Source: Paenibacillus ginsengihumi DSM 21568 (GTDB lineage Bacteria > Bacillota > Bacilli > Paenibacillales > NBRC-103111). From it: DNA of 64,000 nucleotides. Location: the NCBI RefSeq assembly GCF_000380965.1, contig NZ_KB905556.1:62001-126000 (forward strand), read 5' to 3'. Positions within the stretch are counted from its first letter, which is position 1. Each line of letters begins with the position of its first letter. Below the pieces are notes generated by a model, which was not told the origin of the DNA, did no database searches, and worked only from the letters and a program-made list of their open reading frames with translations. A program made the position numbers and the translations under genes. Shown here in pieces: positions 18,889 to 27,167 of the stretch.

Positions 18889-19689
18889 TTAATAATGCTT
18901 TGCGGCAAAATAGCGGGAGGCGTCTTTGATCATTCCAGCAGCTGCCCCGTTGCCCTGCCAGCCCGCATCGACCGTCGTGTCAATGGTCACCCATTGCCCG
19001 CCGATGTAAACCTCGTTCCAGGAATGATACACCGAGACGTAATCCGAATTCCCCATGACGAGCTTGGCCGGAATGCCGACGCTTCTGAGCATGGAAGCGA
19101 ATAACGAAGCGTAATCGTAGCATATCCCTTGCTGCCTTGCGATCGTGCGGTCGATATCCGGAACATAATCGGTCAAATCGCCGGCTGCGAGAGCCTCGTC
19201 ATATCGAATCGTTCCGACGATATAATCGTAAATAGCCCGTACTTTCTCTGCATCGGATTGCGACGATCGGGTCAGCTCCTTCGCCAGTTGAACAGCCTGA
19301 CTCGTCTCGCTCCAGCGAATATTTTGCACAGAGCCCAAAAAAACTGCGTTGCCATTGGCCAGTTGAAGCGGAACCATCGCTTCTCGAACAATCTTATATT
19401 TAGTGCCGCCAACTTGCTCCAGCACGGAAATCGTATAATCGCCGTTGCCCATCTGCAGCGGGAACGCTTCCTCCAGCTTGTCCGGCGAAAGCGTGTAAGT
19501 GTACTTTCCCTGCTCTTTCGCAATCATGAGCTTTGTCTTGACGCCAGGCGTCACGTCATGCCGGATGACGATCACACCGCGATCCAGCTGTTCCAAACTC
19601 AGCCATTCGCCAGACTGTACGGCTTGTACGACCGGCGCACACACCAACAACGCGAAAAGTGCCACAATAAAGAACACTGTTTTGCGCAT
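18889..19689 (-). CDS. secreted transglutaminase-like cysteine protein under c-di-GMP control
   Basis: A 266-residue exported protein. The signal peptide (KTVFFIVALFALLVCAPVVQA) is followed by a beta-rich region (to about 140) and a transglutaminase-like domain with the Cys-His-Asp triad in QQGICYDYASLFASML, VYHSWNEVYIGG and WVTIDTTVD. It may crosslink or hydrolyse surface proteins. ATG 19689 has AAAGGGG eight bases upstream; the frame extends 11 codons further but into riboswitch sequence. Two tandem c-di-GMP-I aptamers lie in its leader, so expression should follow the level of this second messenger. It precedes an LPXTG protein and sortase on the same strand. Confidence 0.9.
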   Translation of the reverse strand: MRKTVFFIVALFALLVCAPVVQAVQSGEWLSLEQLDRGVIVIRHDVTPGVKTKLMIAKEQGKYTYTLSPDKLEEAFPLQMGNGDYTISVLEQVGGTKYKIVREAMVPLQLANGNAVFLGSVQNIRWSETSQAVQLAKELTRSSQSDAEKVRAIYDYIVGTIRYDEALAAGDLTDYVPDIDRTIARQQGICYDYASLFASMLRSVGIPAKLVMGNSDYVSVYHSWNEVYIGGQWVTIDTTVDAGWQGNGAAAGMIKDASRYFAAKHY

Positions 19690-19701
19690 GCTGAGAACCC
19701 C

Positions 19702-19793
19702 TTTCGGCGGCCAGGCTGCCATTGACGTCTCGTCAAGAAGGCCCTATAGCTTTGCGTCCTTGCCTTTCGACAAGTTTGCTATTATCGTATGAG
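19702..19793 (-). promoter_or_regulatory. c-di-GMP-I riboswitch (proximal aptamer)
   Basis: Minus strand reads AATAGCAAACTTGTCGAAA, GGCAAGGACGCAAAGCTATA, GGGCCTTCTTGACG, AGACGTCAATGGCAGCC. This matches the GEMM-I/c-di-GMP-I consensus: the GAAA tetraloop stem CUUGUC/GGCAAG, the invariant GGACGCAAAGC, GGGCCU and the closing AUGGCAGCC with a UUGACG/CGUCAA hairpin. It ends about 12-20 bases before the start codon, with GGCCGCC next to the AAAGGGG ribosome site, so control of translation is possible. Confidence 0.93.
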
Positions 19794-19832
19794 AGTTTCA
19801 CAGATTTGGTTTGTACATTTGTTCGAGAAAAA

Positions 19833-19865
19833 CAAAAAAAAGCCAAAATCGTTCGGTAGCTGGCT
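19833..19865 (-). terminator. riboswitch-linked terminator between the two aptamers
   Basis: Minus strand AGCCA-N15-TGGCT followed by TTTTTTT. The 5' arm AGCCA overlaps the 3' closing strand of the distal aptamer (GGCAGCC), so ligand binding and terminator formation would compete. Confidence 0.75.
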
Positions 19866-19942
19866 GCCATTTGACGACTAGTCAAGAAGGCCCTGTAGCT
19901 TTGCGTCCTTGCCTTTCGACAAGTTTGCCATTATCGTGACAA
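19853..19942 (-). promoter_or_regulatory. c-di-GMP-I riboswitch (distal aptamer)
   Basis: Near-copy of the proximal aptamer, about 150 bases upstream on the minus strand: AATGGCAAACTTGTCGAAA, GGCAAGGACGCAAAGCTACA, GGGCCTTCTTGAC, TAGTCGTCAAATGGCAGCC. The variable P2 hairpin differs from the proximal copy but keeps pairing (UUGAC/GUCAA), consistent with selection on structure. Followed by a terminator. Confidence 0.93.
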
Positions 19943-19958
19943 GCTTTTTCCTGCGATA

Positions 19959-19987
19959 ATCATATCAAATGTCTCGATTTCTAGCAA
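19959..19987 (-). promoter_or_regulatory. promoter of the riboswitch leader
   Basis: Minus-strand TTGCTA (19982-19987), 17-base spacer, TATGAT (19959-19964), placed so transcription would start just upstream of the distal aptamer. It lies inside the 3' end of the exonuclease gene. Confidence 0.65.
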
Positions 19988-20663
19988 GAGAAAAATCTTC
20001 GTTCCTCGAAAGCGCTGGAAAAAGAGCATTCAATTGGCCGCCTGGCTGCCGCCGCGCTCCTCCGCGTAGCGGTTCTTGCGGCACGAGCCGGGCATGCTCG
20101 GGCGCCCAGCGGGGCGGTCCGTATTTGCGCAAATATCCGAGCCGGTTCACGTATTCGTCAAGCGGAGCCTCGTTGTGCAGGCTTTCCAGCAGCCGCCAGC
20201 ACGCATGCACATCGTTCAGCGCCCGGTGCGCCCCTTCGAAGGACGCGCCGTATCGCTCGCAGAGCGCCGACAGCGTGTACGGATAATGAGACCGGTCGCG
20301 GGCGACGGTGAGCGTATCGATGAACGGATTAGTGAACGAGCGGCCGGCCAGCCGCTGCAGCGTATAGTGCAGGAAGGCCAGATCGAAGGCCGCATTATGC
20401 GCAACGATCAGGTTATTGCCGATGAACCGGTTCAAAATTTTGAACGCCGTCACCTCATCCATCCCATGCTCCAAATCGTCGTCCGTCAGGCCGGTAATTT
20501 CGGTAATTTTCCGCGGCAGCGGCTTGTCGTACGGAATGACGGTCCGAAACTCGCTGGCGATGCGGCCGTCCATGACGCGAATAGCCGCCATCTCGATGAC
20601 GCGGTCGTTACGCGGATCAAGCCCTGACGTCTCGAAATCGAGCACTGTAATGCTTCTCAGCAT
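19965..20663 (-). CDS. DEDDh 3'-5' exonuclease (DnaQ-like)
   Basis: A 232-residue exonuclease of the DnaQ/epsilon type. Motifs: ExoI VLDFETSG (residues 7-14), ExoII VAHNAAFDLAFL, ExoIII HRALNDVHACW, giving the DEDDh set. The C-terminal 70 residues are Pro/Arg-rich (KYGPPRWAPEHARLVPQEP) and outside the catalytic domain. ATG 20663 has GAGGAGG nine bases upstream. It may proofread or act in repair; it is not fused to PolC. Confidence 0.88.
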   Translation of the reverse strand: MLRSITVLDFETSGLDPRNDRVIEMAAIRVMDGRIASEFRTVIPYDKPLPRKITEITGLTDDDLEHGMDEVTAFKILNRFIGNNLIVAHNAAFDLAFLHYTLQRLAGRSFTNPFIDTLTVARDRSHYPYTLSALCERYGASFEGAHRALNDVHACWRLLESLHNEAPLDEYVNRLGYLRKYGPPRWAPEHARLVPQEPLRGGARRQPGGQLNALFPALSRNEDFSLARNRDI

Positions 20664-20899
20664 AGCGTCCGCCTCCTCTTTGAATGTATGGTAACCCTTT
20701 CCTATCCTTATTCACTTCTCCTTCGCTGCCCATTTTCCCTTCTATTCTAACCATCTATTTCTAACGCTAGCGACGAACGCTATTTTGCTGAGTCGTACCC
20801 TCTTTAAAATGTAGCGCAGGCCGGGAAGCGCTATTTTGTCAAAAATATTGAATCGGGTTGCCCAACATGCGAAATAAGGCTGCTCGCCTGCCTTACAAC

Positions 20900-20932
20900 A
20901 AAAAAACGACCCAGCGCCCACAGCGCCGGGTC
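20900..20932 (-). terminator. terminator of the Lpl-type transporter operon
   Basis: Minus-strand GACCCGGCGC-TGTG-GGCGCTGGGTC hairpin followed by GTTTTTTTG, 26 bases after the binding-protein gene. Confidence 0.92.
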
Positions 20933-20957
20933 ATCCGCCCGAATCGGACCAAAACGG

Positions 20958-22484
20958 TTACTTCCGCAGCTTGAGATAAGACTCCTTGTACTCGGCCATG
21001 ATCTTCTCGCCGCCGGCTTTTTTCCATTTCTCGACCTCGGCCTCATAGCCGGCCTCGTCGATTTTGCCCATGATGAACTTCGTCTGCGCGTCCATCATTT
21101 GCTGCTCGAGCTCCTGGCCGCGCTCGGAGAAGGTCGGCGACGTCAGCGTCAGCGCCGGGTTCGGGACGATGTAATTGATGCCGTCCAGCTCCATCTTCGT
21201 GCCTTTCTCGCCGATCGGCACATCCTTGAGCGGCGTGACGTTGTAGCCCTCGAGCACGGTCAGGTTATCGCGGTATGGTTTGACCTCGCGCTGGAAGATG
21301 TTGAAGCCGTCACCGATGAATTCGACCTTGTTGTCGCTCGTTTTGCCGTAGTGCCGCCCTTCGATGCCGCGCAGCAGCAGCGTGGACATTTCCGGGTCCA
21401 TCAGCTTGTCGAGGAAGCCGAGGATTTGCTTTGCCTCCTCCTCCGTCTTGACCGAAGACTTCGGAATGACGAGGAAGCCGTTGTTGCCGTTCTCCGAGGC
21501 GATACGGATGCCTTGCGGGCCTTCGAAGCTGGCGACGTCGACCACCGCGTTCGGGTTCGTCTTGTTCAGGCGGTCCTGCTGGCTCTTGCCGTTGGTCGCT
21601 ACCCCGAAGCGGACGCCGATTTTGTTCGAATCGAAGCCTTTCTCCACCTCCGACGAGTCGGCGACGGCGAAATCCTGGTTGATCAGCTTCTCCTCGTACA
21701 GCTTGCGGAACAGCTTCAGCACATCCATAAATTCCTTGGTGACGAATTCCGGCGTAAAGTTGCCTTCGCTGTCGACGCCCCATTTGTTCACGCCGCCCTG
21801 CGAGACGGCGAGCCGGGTCAGCATGGAGGCCTGGCCTGAATTGTACGTTTTGTGCAGCGCGATGCCGTAGGTGTCGTCCTTGCCGTTTTTATCCGGATCG
21901 TTCAGCGTCAGCGCTTTCAGCACGTTGTACCATTCGTCGATCGTCTTCGGGATCTGCAGCCCGAGGTTGTCGAACCAATCCTTGCGGTATACAATCGCGC
22001 CACGGCCCATGTTGCGGTACAGCGGCACGCCGTAAATTTTGCCCTCGACCGAAATATTTTCGTAAAATTGCGGGTTTTGCGCGCTCAAGTTTTTGTAGTC
22101 CTTCAGCCACGGCCCGATCTCCCAGAACAGGTCGGATTCGATCGCGTTGACGACGTTCGGCCCCTGCACAACCCTCAGCAGCTTGGGCATTTCGTTCGAG
22201 GCCAGCATGACGTTGATTTTATCGTTATACGCGGCGCTCGGAATCCACTGGATGTCCAGCTTCGTATTCGTGTATTTTTCGATCAGCTGCTCGACTTCGT
22301 TACCCTTGGCCGGAATGTCGCCGACCTGCGAGATGCCGATGCTCAGCTGGAGAGGGGCGTCGCCTCCGCCCTGCGGGGCTGCTGCGCCCGGCGTTTCTTC
22401 CCCACTGCTGCAGGCCGCCGCCAGCACCGCCGTGCCGAGCACAGCCGAGGACAGCAAAGCGAACTTCGTTCGGTTGGACTTCAT
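20958..22484 (-). CDS. sugar-binding lipoprotein of ABC transporter (LplA-like)
   Basis: A 508-residue extracellular solute-binding protein, family 1. Lipoprotein signal with lipobox LAAAC (Cys about 25) after KFALLSSAVLGTAV, then a Gly/Ala-rich linker and a large substrate domain (GVPLYRNMGRGAIVYRKDWFDNLG, WYNVLKALTLNDPDKNGKDDTYG). It delivers oligosaccharide to the two permeases encoded upstream. ATG 22484 with GGGAGG. Last gene of the operon, before a strong terminator. No ATPase is encoded; such systems usually share MsmX. Confidence 0.92.
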   Translation of the reverse strand: MKSNRTKFALLSSAVLGTAVLAAACSSGEETPGAAAPQGGGDAPLQLSIGISQVGDIPAKGNEVEQLIEKYTNTKLDIQWIPSAAYNDKINVMLASNEMPKLLRVVQGPNVVNAIESDLFWEIGPWLKDYKNLSAQNPQFYENISVEGKIYGVPLYRNMGRGAIVYRKDWFDNLGLQIPKTIDEWYNVLKALTLNDPDKNGKDDTYGIALHKTYNSGQASMLTRLAVSQGGVNKWGVDSEGNFTPEFVTKEFMDVLKLFRKLYEEKLINQDFAVADSSEVEKGFDSNKIGVRFGVATNGKSQQDRLNKTNPNAVVDVASFEGPQGIRIASENGNNGFLVIPKSSVKTEEEAKQILGFLDKLMDPEMSTLLLRGIEGRHYGKTSDNKVEFIGDGFNIFQREVKPYRDNLTVLEGYNVTPLKDVPIGEKGTKMELDGINYIVPNPALTLTSPTFSERGQELEQQMMDAQTKFIMGKIDEAGYEAEVEKWKKAGGEKIMAEYKESYLKLRK

Positions 22485-22514
22485 AGAATGACCTCCCTAA
22501 TTGTATCTTGGAAT

Positions 22515-23387
22515 TTATCCCTTAACCGATCCGAGCATGACCCCTTTGGCAAAATGCTTCTGCAAGAAGGGGTACACGACGATAATCGGCAAAGTGGCGA
22601 AAACGATAACGGCCATCTTGATCGTCAGCGGCTGAATGTACATTTCGTCGATGCTCGTATCGCCGATCCGGCTGTTGGCGTTAATGATGATCTCCCTCAG
22701 CATGACCTGAATCGGCCACTTGGTGTTGTCGTTGATGTACATGATCGCATGGAAGTATTTGTTCCAGTGATCGACCGCATAGAACAGGCCGAAGGTAGCG
22801 ATGGCCGGCAGCGACAGCGGAAGCACGATGCGCATCAAAATGCCGACATCGTTGCAGCCGTCGATTTTCGCGGAGTCCTCCAGACCTTCCGGGATTTGCT
22901 GGAAAAAGTTTTTCAGCACGATCAGATTGAAGGCGCTGATCGCGCTCGGAATCATCAGCGACCAGAGCGAATCGATCATATGAAGCGAGCGGACGACATA
23001 ATAGGTCGGGATCAGGCCGCCGCTGAACAGCATCGTGAACAGCACGCCCAGCAAAATGTACTTGCGGCCCCGCAGCGTCGGGCGGGACAGCGGATACGCC
23101 AGCAGCGCCGTGAAGACGAGGTTGATGAACGTCCCGAGCACTGTAACGTAGATGGACACCCCCAGGCTGCGCACCAGCGTATTGGTCGAGAAAATGTACT
23201 CGTATGCGGCCAGCGAGAACTCCTTCGGGTACAGGATGAAGCCGCCTTCAGCGACGATATGCGGGGCCGTGAAGGAGACGGCCAGCACGTAAATGAACGG
23301 TACGATGCAGATAAGCCCCGTCAGCATCAGCAGCGTGTAGTTGACGGCGTCGAAGATGCGGTTGCCCCATGTTTTGTCTTGCGTCAT
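22515..23387 (-). CDS. carbohydrate ABC permease (LplC/YtcP-like)
   Basis: A 290-residue inner-membrane permease with six membrane segments and the EAA loop (EGLEDSAKIDGCNDVGILMRI..LPLSLPAIA, about 170-205) that docks the ATPase. The C-terminal QKHFAKGVMLGSVKG is typical of the LplC group. It forms the channel with the permease encoded immediately upstream (28 bases between) and lies 30 bases before the binding-protein gene. Confidence 0.93.
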   Translation of the reverse strand: MTQDKTWGNRIFDAVNYTLLMLTGLICIVPFIYVLAVSFTAPHIVAEGGFILYPKEFSLAAYEYIFSTNTLVRSLGVSIYVTVLGTFINLVFTALLAYPLSRPTLRGRKYILLGVLFTMLFSGGLIPTYYVVRSLHMIDSLWSLMIPSAISAFNLIVLKNFFQQIPEGLEDSAKIDGCNDVGILMRIVLPLSLPAIATFGLFYAVDHWNKYFHAIMYINDNTKWPIQVMLREIIINANSRIGDTSIDEMYIQPLTIKMAVIVFATLPIIVVYPFLQKHFAKGVMLGSVKG

Positions 23388-23415
23388 GACAATTCCCCCT
23401 TTCCGGCGCGCAGCC

Positions 23416-24384
23416 CTAGTACACGCCTTCTTCTCCGAAACGCTTGGCCAGCCAGTTCGCCCCGAGCACGAGCACGAGCCCGACCGCCGATTTGAACATG
23501 CCGACCGCCGCGCTGTAGCTGAACTGCGCCTGCGTCAGCCCTTTGATATAGACGTACGTGTCGAACACCTCGCCCACCTCGCGGTTCGTGGACGTCAGCA
23601 TCAGGAAAATATGCTCGAAGCCGGAGTCCAGGAAGCTGCCGAGGCGGAGGATGAACAGAATGACGATGGTGCTGCGGATCGCCGGCAGCGTAATGTGCCA
23701 CAGCTGTCTCCAGCGCCCCGCCCCGTCCATCCGCGCCGCCTCGTACAGCTGCAGATCGACGCCGGCCAGCGCCGCCAGGAATATAATCGTGCCCCAGCCG
23801 ACTTCTTTCCAGATCGATTGGCTGACGATCATCGTTCGGAACCATTCGGGAGCCAGCAGGAACGGAATCTTTTCGCCGGTAAGCGCATACACAATTTCGT
23901 TGACGAGTCCGCCCTCGGTCGTAAACAAAATATAGAAAATACCGACCACGACGACCCACGATACGAAATGGGGAATGTACACCAGCGTCTGGACAAACCG
24001 TTTGAAGCGTTCCCTGCGCACCTCGTTCAGCATGAGTGCCAGCACGATGGGCAGCGGGAAGAAGAAGATCAGATTGTACACCGCCAGCAGCGAGGTGTTG
24101 CGAAACAGCATCCAGAACTGCTCTTCGCCGAAAAAACGTTGAAAATGCTTGAAGCCAACCCACGGACTGCCCGAGAAGCCAAGATGCGGCTTGAAATCCT
24201 GGAAAGCCATGATGAGCCCGTACATCGGCACATATTTGAAAATAACGAAATAAAGAATGCCGGGCAAAGCCATCAAATACAGCCAGCGATCCTTGACGAG
24301 ATCCTTCATCCAGGCAAGCCGGCGATTTCTGCGGGCGCTGGGCCGGACATCGGCAGTAGTCTGTGTAGTAGCCTGTGTCGTCAT
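23416..24384 (-). CDS. carbohydrate ABC permease (LplB-like)
   Basis: A 322-residue permease, first gene of the operon. Six membrane segments, typical opening RWLYLMALPGILYFVIFKYVP and EAA loop GVDLQLYEAARMDGAGRWRQ. Partner of the LplC-like permease. ATG 24384 with GGGAGG 12 bases upstream. Two direct repeats about 140 bases upstream are candidate sites for the AraC regulator encoded just upstream. Confidence 0.93.
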   Translation of the reverse strand: MTTQATTQTTADVRPSARRNRRLAWMKDLVKDRWLYLMALPGILYFVIFKYVPMYGLIMAFQDFKPHLGFSGSPWVGFKHFQRFFGEEQFWMLFRNTSLLAVYNLIFFFPLPIVLALMLNEVRRERFKRFVQTLVYIPHFVSWVVVVGIFYILFTTEGGLVNEIVYALTGEKIPFLLAPEWFRTMIVSQSIWKEVGWGTIIFLAALAGVDLQLYEAARMDGAGRWRQLWHITLPAIRSTIVILFILRLGSFLDSGFEHIFLMLTSTNREVGEVFDTYVYIKGLTQAQFSYSAAVGMFKSAVGLVLVLGANWLAKRFGEEGVY

Positions 24385-24519
24385 CTAAGGCGCCTCCCTT
24401 CGTCGTTGTGCCCTCATTATCGGGGAGTGCGCCGTAACATGCTATACACCGAATGCAACTTGTTCCGTCCGCCATGCCGCAGGCCAAGCCCGGCGCAGAC
24501 AGAGGATCGCCGCCATTGA

Positions 24520-24555
24520 CCGGATTTAACCTGCGATGAACCGGATATAACCTGC
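24520..24555 (-). promoter_or_regulatory. direct-repeat operator upstream of Lpl-type operon
   Basis: Two 15-base direct repeats, CCGGATTTAACCTGC (24520-24534) and CCGGATATAACCTGC (24541-24555), 14 of 15 identical and 21 bases apart, i.e. two helical turns. This spacing is typical for AraC-family half-sites; the neighbouring AraC protein is the likely binder. Confidence 0.7.
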
Positions 24556-24569
24556 AGCCAGATGGCGGC

Positions 24570-24607
24570 AAAAAGGCCGGAGCAAGGCGTCATCGCCCCG
24601 TCCGGCG
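24570..24607 (-). terminator. terminator of the AraC-type regulator gene
   Basis: Minus-strand GCCGGA/TCCGGC hairpin with inner GGCG/CGCC pairing, followed by CTTTTTGCC, 20 bases after the stop. Confidence 0.82.
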
Positions 24608-24626
24608 CAGCTTGGTCATTCTGGCG

Positions 24627-26963
24627 TCACTTAGGCTCGTTTCTTTCCCGATATTGTCCCGGGGTCATCCCGACCACCTTGCGGAACATGCGGATGAACG
24701 CCGTCGTGTTTGAATAATTCAGCCTCTCCGAGATGTCCGACAGCTTCATCGTCGTCGTATCGAGCCATTCCTTGGCCAAGTTCATGCGGTATTCCGCCAA
24801 ATATTCGCTGAATGGAATCCCCATTTCTTTTTTGAACACGCGGCTCAAATAGACCGGATGAAAGTTCAGCTCGGCGGCGCACGCCTCCAGCGTAATGTCC
24901 TGATCGTAGCGCTGCTGCACAAGGCTGACCATCCGCTGGACGATGCCGGCATACTGGGATTCGGCCTGCCGGTTCAGGAAGGCGAGCACCGGTGCGAGCA
25001 GTTCCCTTTTGAACCAGTCGCTAATATCCTCCACCGTGTTCAGCTTCATCAATTGCTTGTACAATGCCCGCTCCCCCAGTACCTGATTCGCGATACCGCC
25101 CTGCTCCTGAATGAGCTGGCACATGCGCGAAACAAGCTGCATCATGTAAACGTGATATTCGCCCACGCCCGGATTGCGAGTCACCAGCTCCGCCATGTAG
25201 CGGTCGAAGCATTGCTCCGCCTGCTCCGCATCGCCCAGCTTCAGCGCCTTGACGAGCTGCTCTTCGTTCCATTTCAGCTGCGTATAAGCGGCAGCGGCAG
25301 CTTCGTTCGGCTCGGCTTGGATATCGTCGTAATGCAGAATGAGCCGGTTGCCCAAATAAATGCGCCGCTTCAGCGCCTCCAGCCCTTCGTTATACGCGCG
25401 AACGGCTTCCGACGCTTTATCGAAGGGCCGGCTGATGCCGATGCTGACCTGCACCTGCAGAAACTCCCACACCTTGGCCCGAATCTGCTCCGCCATCCGG
25501 TAGCAGTACGCCTTCAGCTCCTCGTCGGTGTCCATGTCGCCGGCCAGCAGCGTCACCTGGGACTGCTCCAGCAGCACGGGGCTGAATCGCAGATTCGCAG
25601 GAATGATTTCGCTGACCATATTATGAATCGCGAACAAGAGCAGCTCCTTGTCATGCTCCCGATAGCGCGTATCCTGCAGCGTGTCGATCTGCAGCGTCAG
25701 CACGACAAGCCGCCGCCACTCCGTCGGAAAGCCGAACAGCCTGCTCCGGTAAGCGAAGTCGCTCTCGGACAGCTGGCCGGCGAACAGCTTCAGCACAAGA
25801 AACTCCTTCAATTGCTGGAATTGGCCCTGCATCTGCTGCTGAAGCTGCTGGCCCGCGCTGAACAAGGTGCGAAACCGTTCCTCCAGCGAGGTGAACTCGT
25901 CCGCGGGATCGGCTCCGCCGGCCTGAACGCCCGCCGTCATTTGCGACAGGCGCCGGATCGGCGAATACATTCGGCGGCTGCCCTGCCAGGCAAGGATACC
26001 GACGATGACGAGAATGACGCTGCAGGCGACGAAGGTGGCGACAGCGATTTTGCCCGTCTCCCGGGTGATCTGCTCCAGCGACACCGCCGACACATAGATC
26101 CAGCGGTTATACGGCGAGAAGCGGTAAGAGAACACCATCTCCCGGCCGTCCACCTCCTCCTGCCAGAAACCGTTCTCGCTGCCCGTCGCCTTCGCCGCCT
26201 GCGCGATCCTGGCGTTAACCGGCCCGTAAGGATTGCCGGAGAGGTCGTTCCCGTATATAAAATCGACCCCTTCGCTGTCGATGACATAAATATCGCCCAG
26301 CCGGTCGTTCTCCGCAGCGAGCAGCGTGCTGAACTGCGATTTGAGCATTTCGATCACGAGGTAGCCTTTGGGCTGCTGCGTAAAGGGGAGAATCGGCAGC
26401 TTGTACACCATGCGGATCGTCGGGCTCCCCGTCGCCCCAATCTCGCCGTCCGGACCGGGCTGAGGCGCCCCGATATCCCAAAACAAGGCGTTCGGCTGCT
26501 TCGCATAATGCTCCAGCCGGTCCCGGAACGGCAGCTCCGCAAGCGGAATTACGCTGGTAAAGCCGATCGCCCAGCCCTCCTGAATGCCGATCAAATACCC
26601 TTCGCTAATGCCTGGAAGCGTTTGCAAATTGGCTAATCCCGTATACAAATTGCGCACCCGAATAAAATCGGACACATCGAGCGGCTCGTTCATCGCCGAC
26701 GCAACTTGAGGGGAATTGGCATATTGAATCGCCGTCAGCTCCAGCGTCTTCATCGCCTGCTCGACGCGCATCTGCGTCTGCCTAAGCAGTTGCATATTGC
26801 CCTCTTTCGTCTTTTCCTCCACGTCCCCGGCCGCAATATAATAGGAAAAGAGACCGAGGGCAAGCACAGGGACGGCGCCGATCAGCACGCCAAAAGCGAG
26901 CAGCAGCCGCTTGTAGCGCGGAATGCGCCAGGCGTATCTCCATTCTGCAATCATCGGATGCAT
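24627..26963 (-). CDS. membrane-bound AraC family regulator with extracellular sensor
   Basis: A 778-residue one-component regulator. Membrane helix 1 (LLLAFGVLIGAVPVLALGLF, about 20-40), an extracellular Cache-like domain (about 45-300), membrane helix 2 (ATFVACSVILVIVGILAW), a HAMP-like linker, an intracellular degenerate YesN-type region, and a C-terminal AraC DNA-binding domain with DITLEACAAELNFHPVYLSRVF and KLSDISERLNYSNTTAFIRMF. Sensing of an extracellular sugar and activation of the downstream transporter is the usual role of such proteins. ATG 26963 (MHPMIAEW) is chosen; the frame extends to 27110 without a ribosome site, and the spacing here is also short. Confidence 0.9.
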   Translation of the reverse strand: MHPMIAEWRYAWRIPRYKRLLLAFGVLIGAVPVLALGLFSYYIAAGDVEEKTKEGNMQLLRQTQMRVEQAMKTLELTAIQYANSPQVASAMNEPLDVSDFIRVRNLYTGLANLQTLPGISEGYLIGIQEGWAIGFTSVIPLAELPFRDRLEHYAKQPNALFWDIGAPQPGPDGEIGATGSPTIRMVYKLPILPFTQQPKGYLVIEMLKSQFSTLLAAENDRLGDIYVIDSEGVDFIYGNDLSGNPYGPVNARIAQAAKATGSENGFWQEEVDGREMVFSYRFSPYNRWIYVSAVSLEQITRETGKIAVATFVACSVILVIVGILAWQGSRRMYSPIRRLSQMTAGVQAGGADPADEFTSLEERFRTLFSAGQQLQQQMQGQFQQLKEFLVLKLFAGQLSESDFAYRSRLFGFPTEWRRLVVLTLQIDTLQDTRYREHDKELLLFAIHNMVSEIIPANLRFSPVLLEQSQVTLLAGDMDTDEELKAYCYRMAEQIRAKVWEFLQVQVSIGISRPFDKASEAVRAYNEGLEALKRRIYLGNRLILHYDDIQAEPNEAAAAAYTQLKWNEEQLVKALKLGDAEQAEQCFDRYMAELVTRNPGVGEYHVYMMQLVSRMCQLIQEQGGIANQVLGERALYKQLMKLNTVEDISDWFKRELLAPVLAFLNRQAESQYAGIVQRMVSLVQQRYDQDITLEACAAELNFHPVYLSRVFKKEMGIPFSEYLAEYRMNLAKEWLDTTTMKLSDISERLNYSNTTAFIRMFRKVVGMTPGQYRERNEPK

Positions 26964-27145
26964 CGCCCTTTCGGTCAATGATGGTACCTTCCATTTTAGC
27001 AAAAAATTTGTATTCGCAACATAGCAATTTCCGTTCCTCCTTCGTTCCTCCTTACATAGCGGATGCAAGAATGCGGCGGCCACAAGAAACGAACCCCCGA
27101 TCCGCTGCACGCGGGTATCAGGGGTTCGACAAGATAAATGAACCG

Positions 27146-27162
27146 GCCGGTTTAAGACCGGC
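27146..27162 (-). terminator. weak terminator after the 704-residue protein gene
   Basis: Minus-strand GCCGG-TCTTAAA-CCGGC hairpin followed by a loose T-rich stretch (TTCATTTATCTTG). It ends the macAB-like operon. Confidence 0.45.
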
Positions 27163-27167
27163 TGATG

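Noticed and set aside
21852-24519. Long plus-strand frames (547 and 392 codons) antisense to the ABC transporter genes
   Set aside because: Mirror frames of GC-rich genes; translations are Arg/Gln/His-rich without domains or ribosome sites.
24385-24620. Possible small RNA between AraC gene and LplB-like gene
   Set aside because: The only structure is the regulator's terminator; the rest is explained by the operon's control region.
24858-26636. 592-codon plus-strand frame
   Set aside because: Antisense shadow of the AraC-type regulator, which has clear domains.
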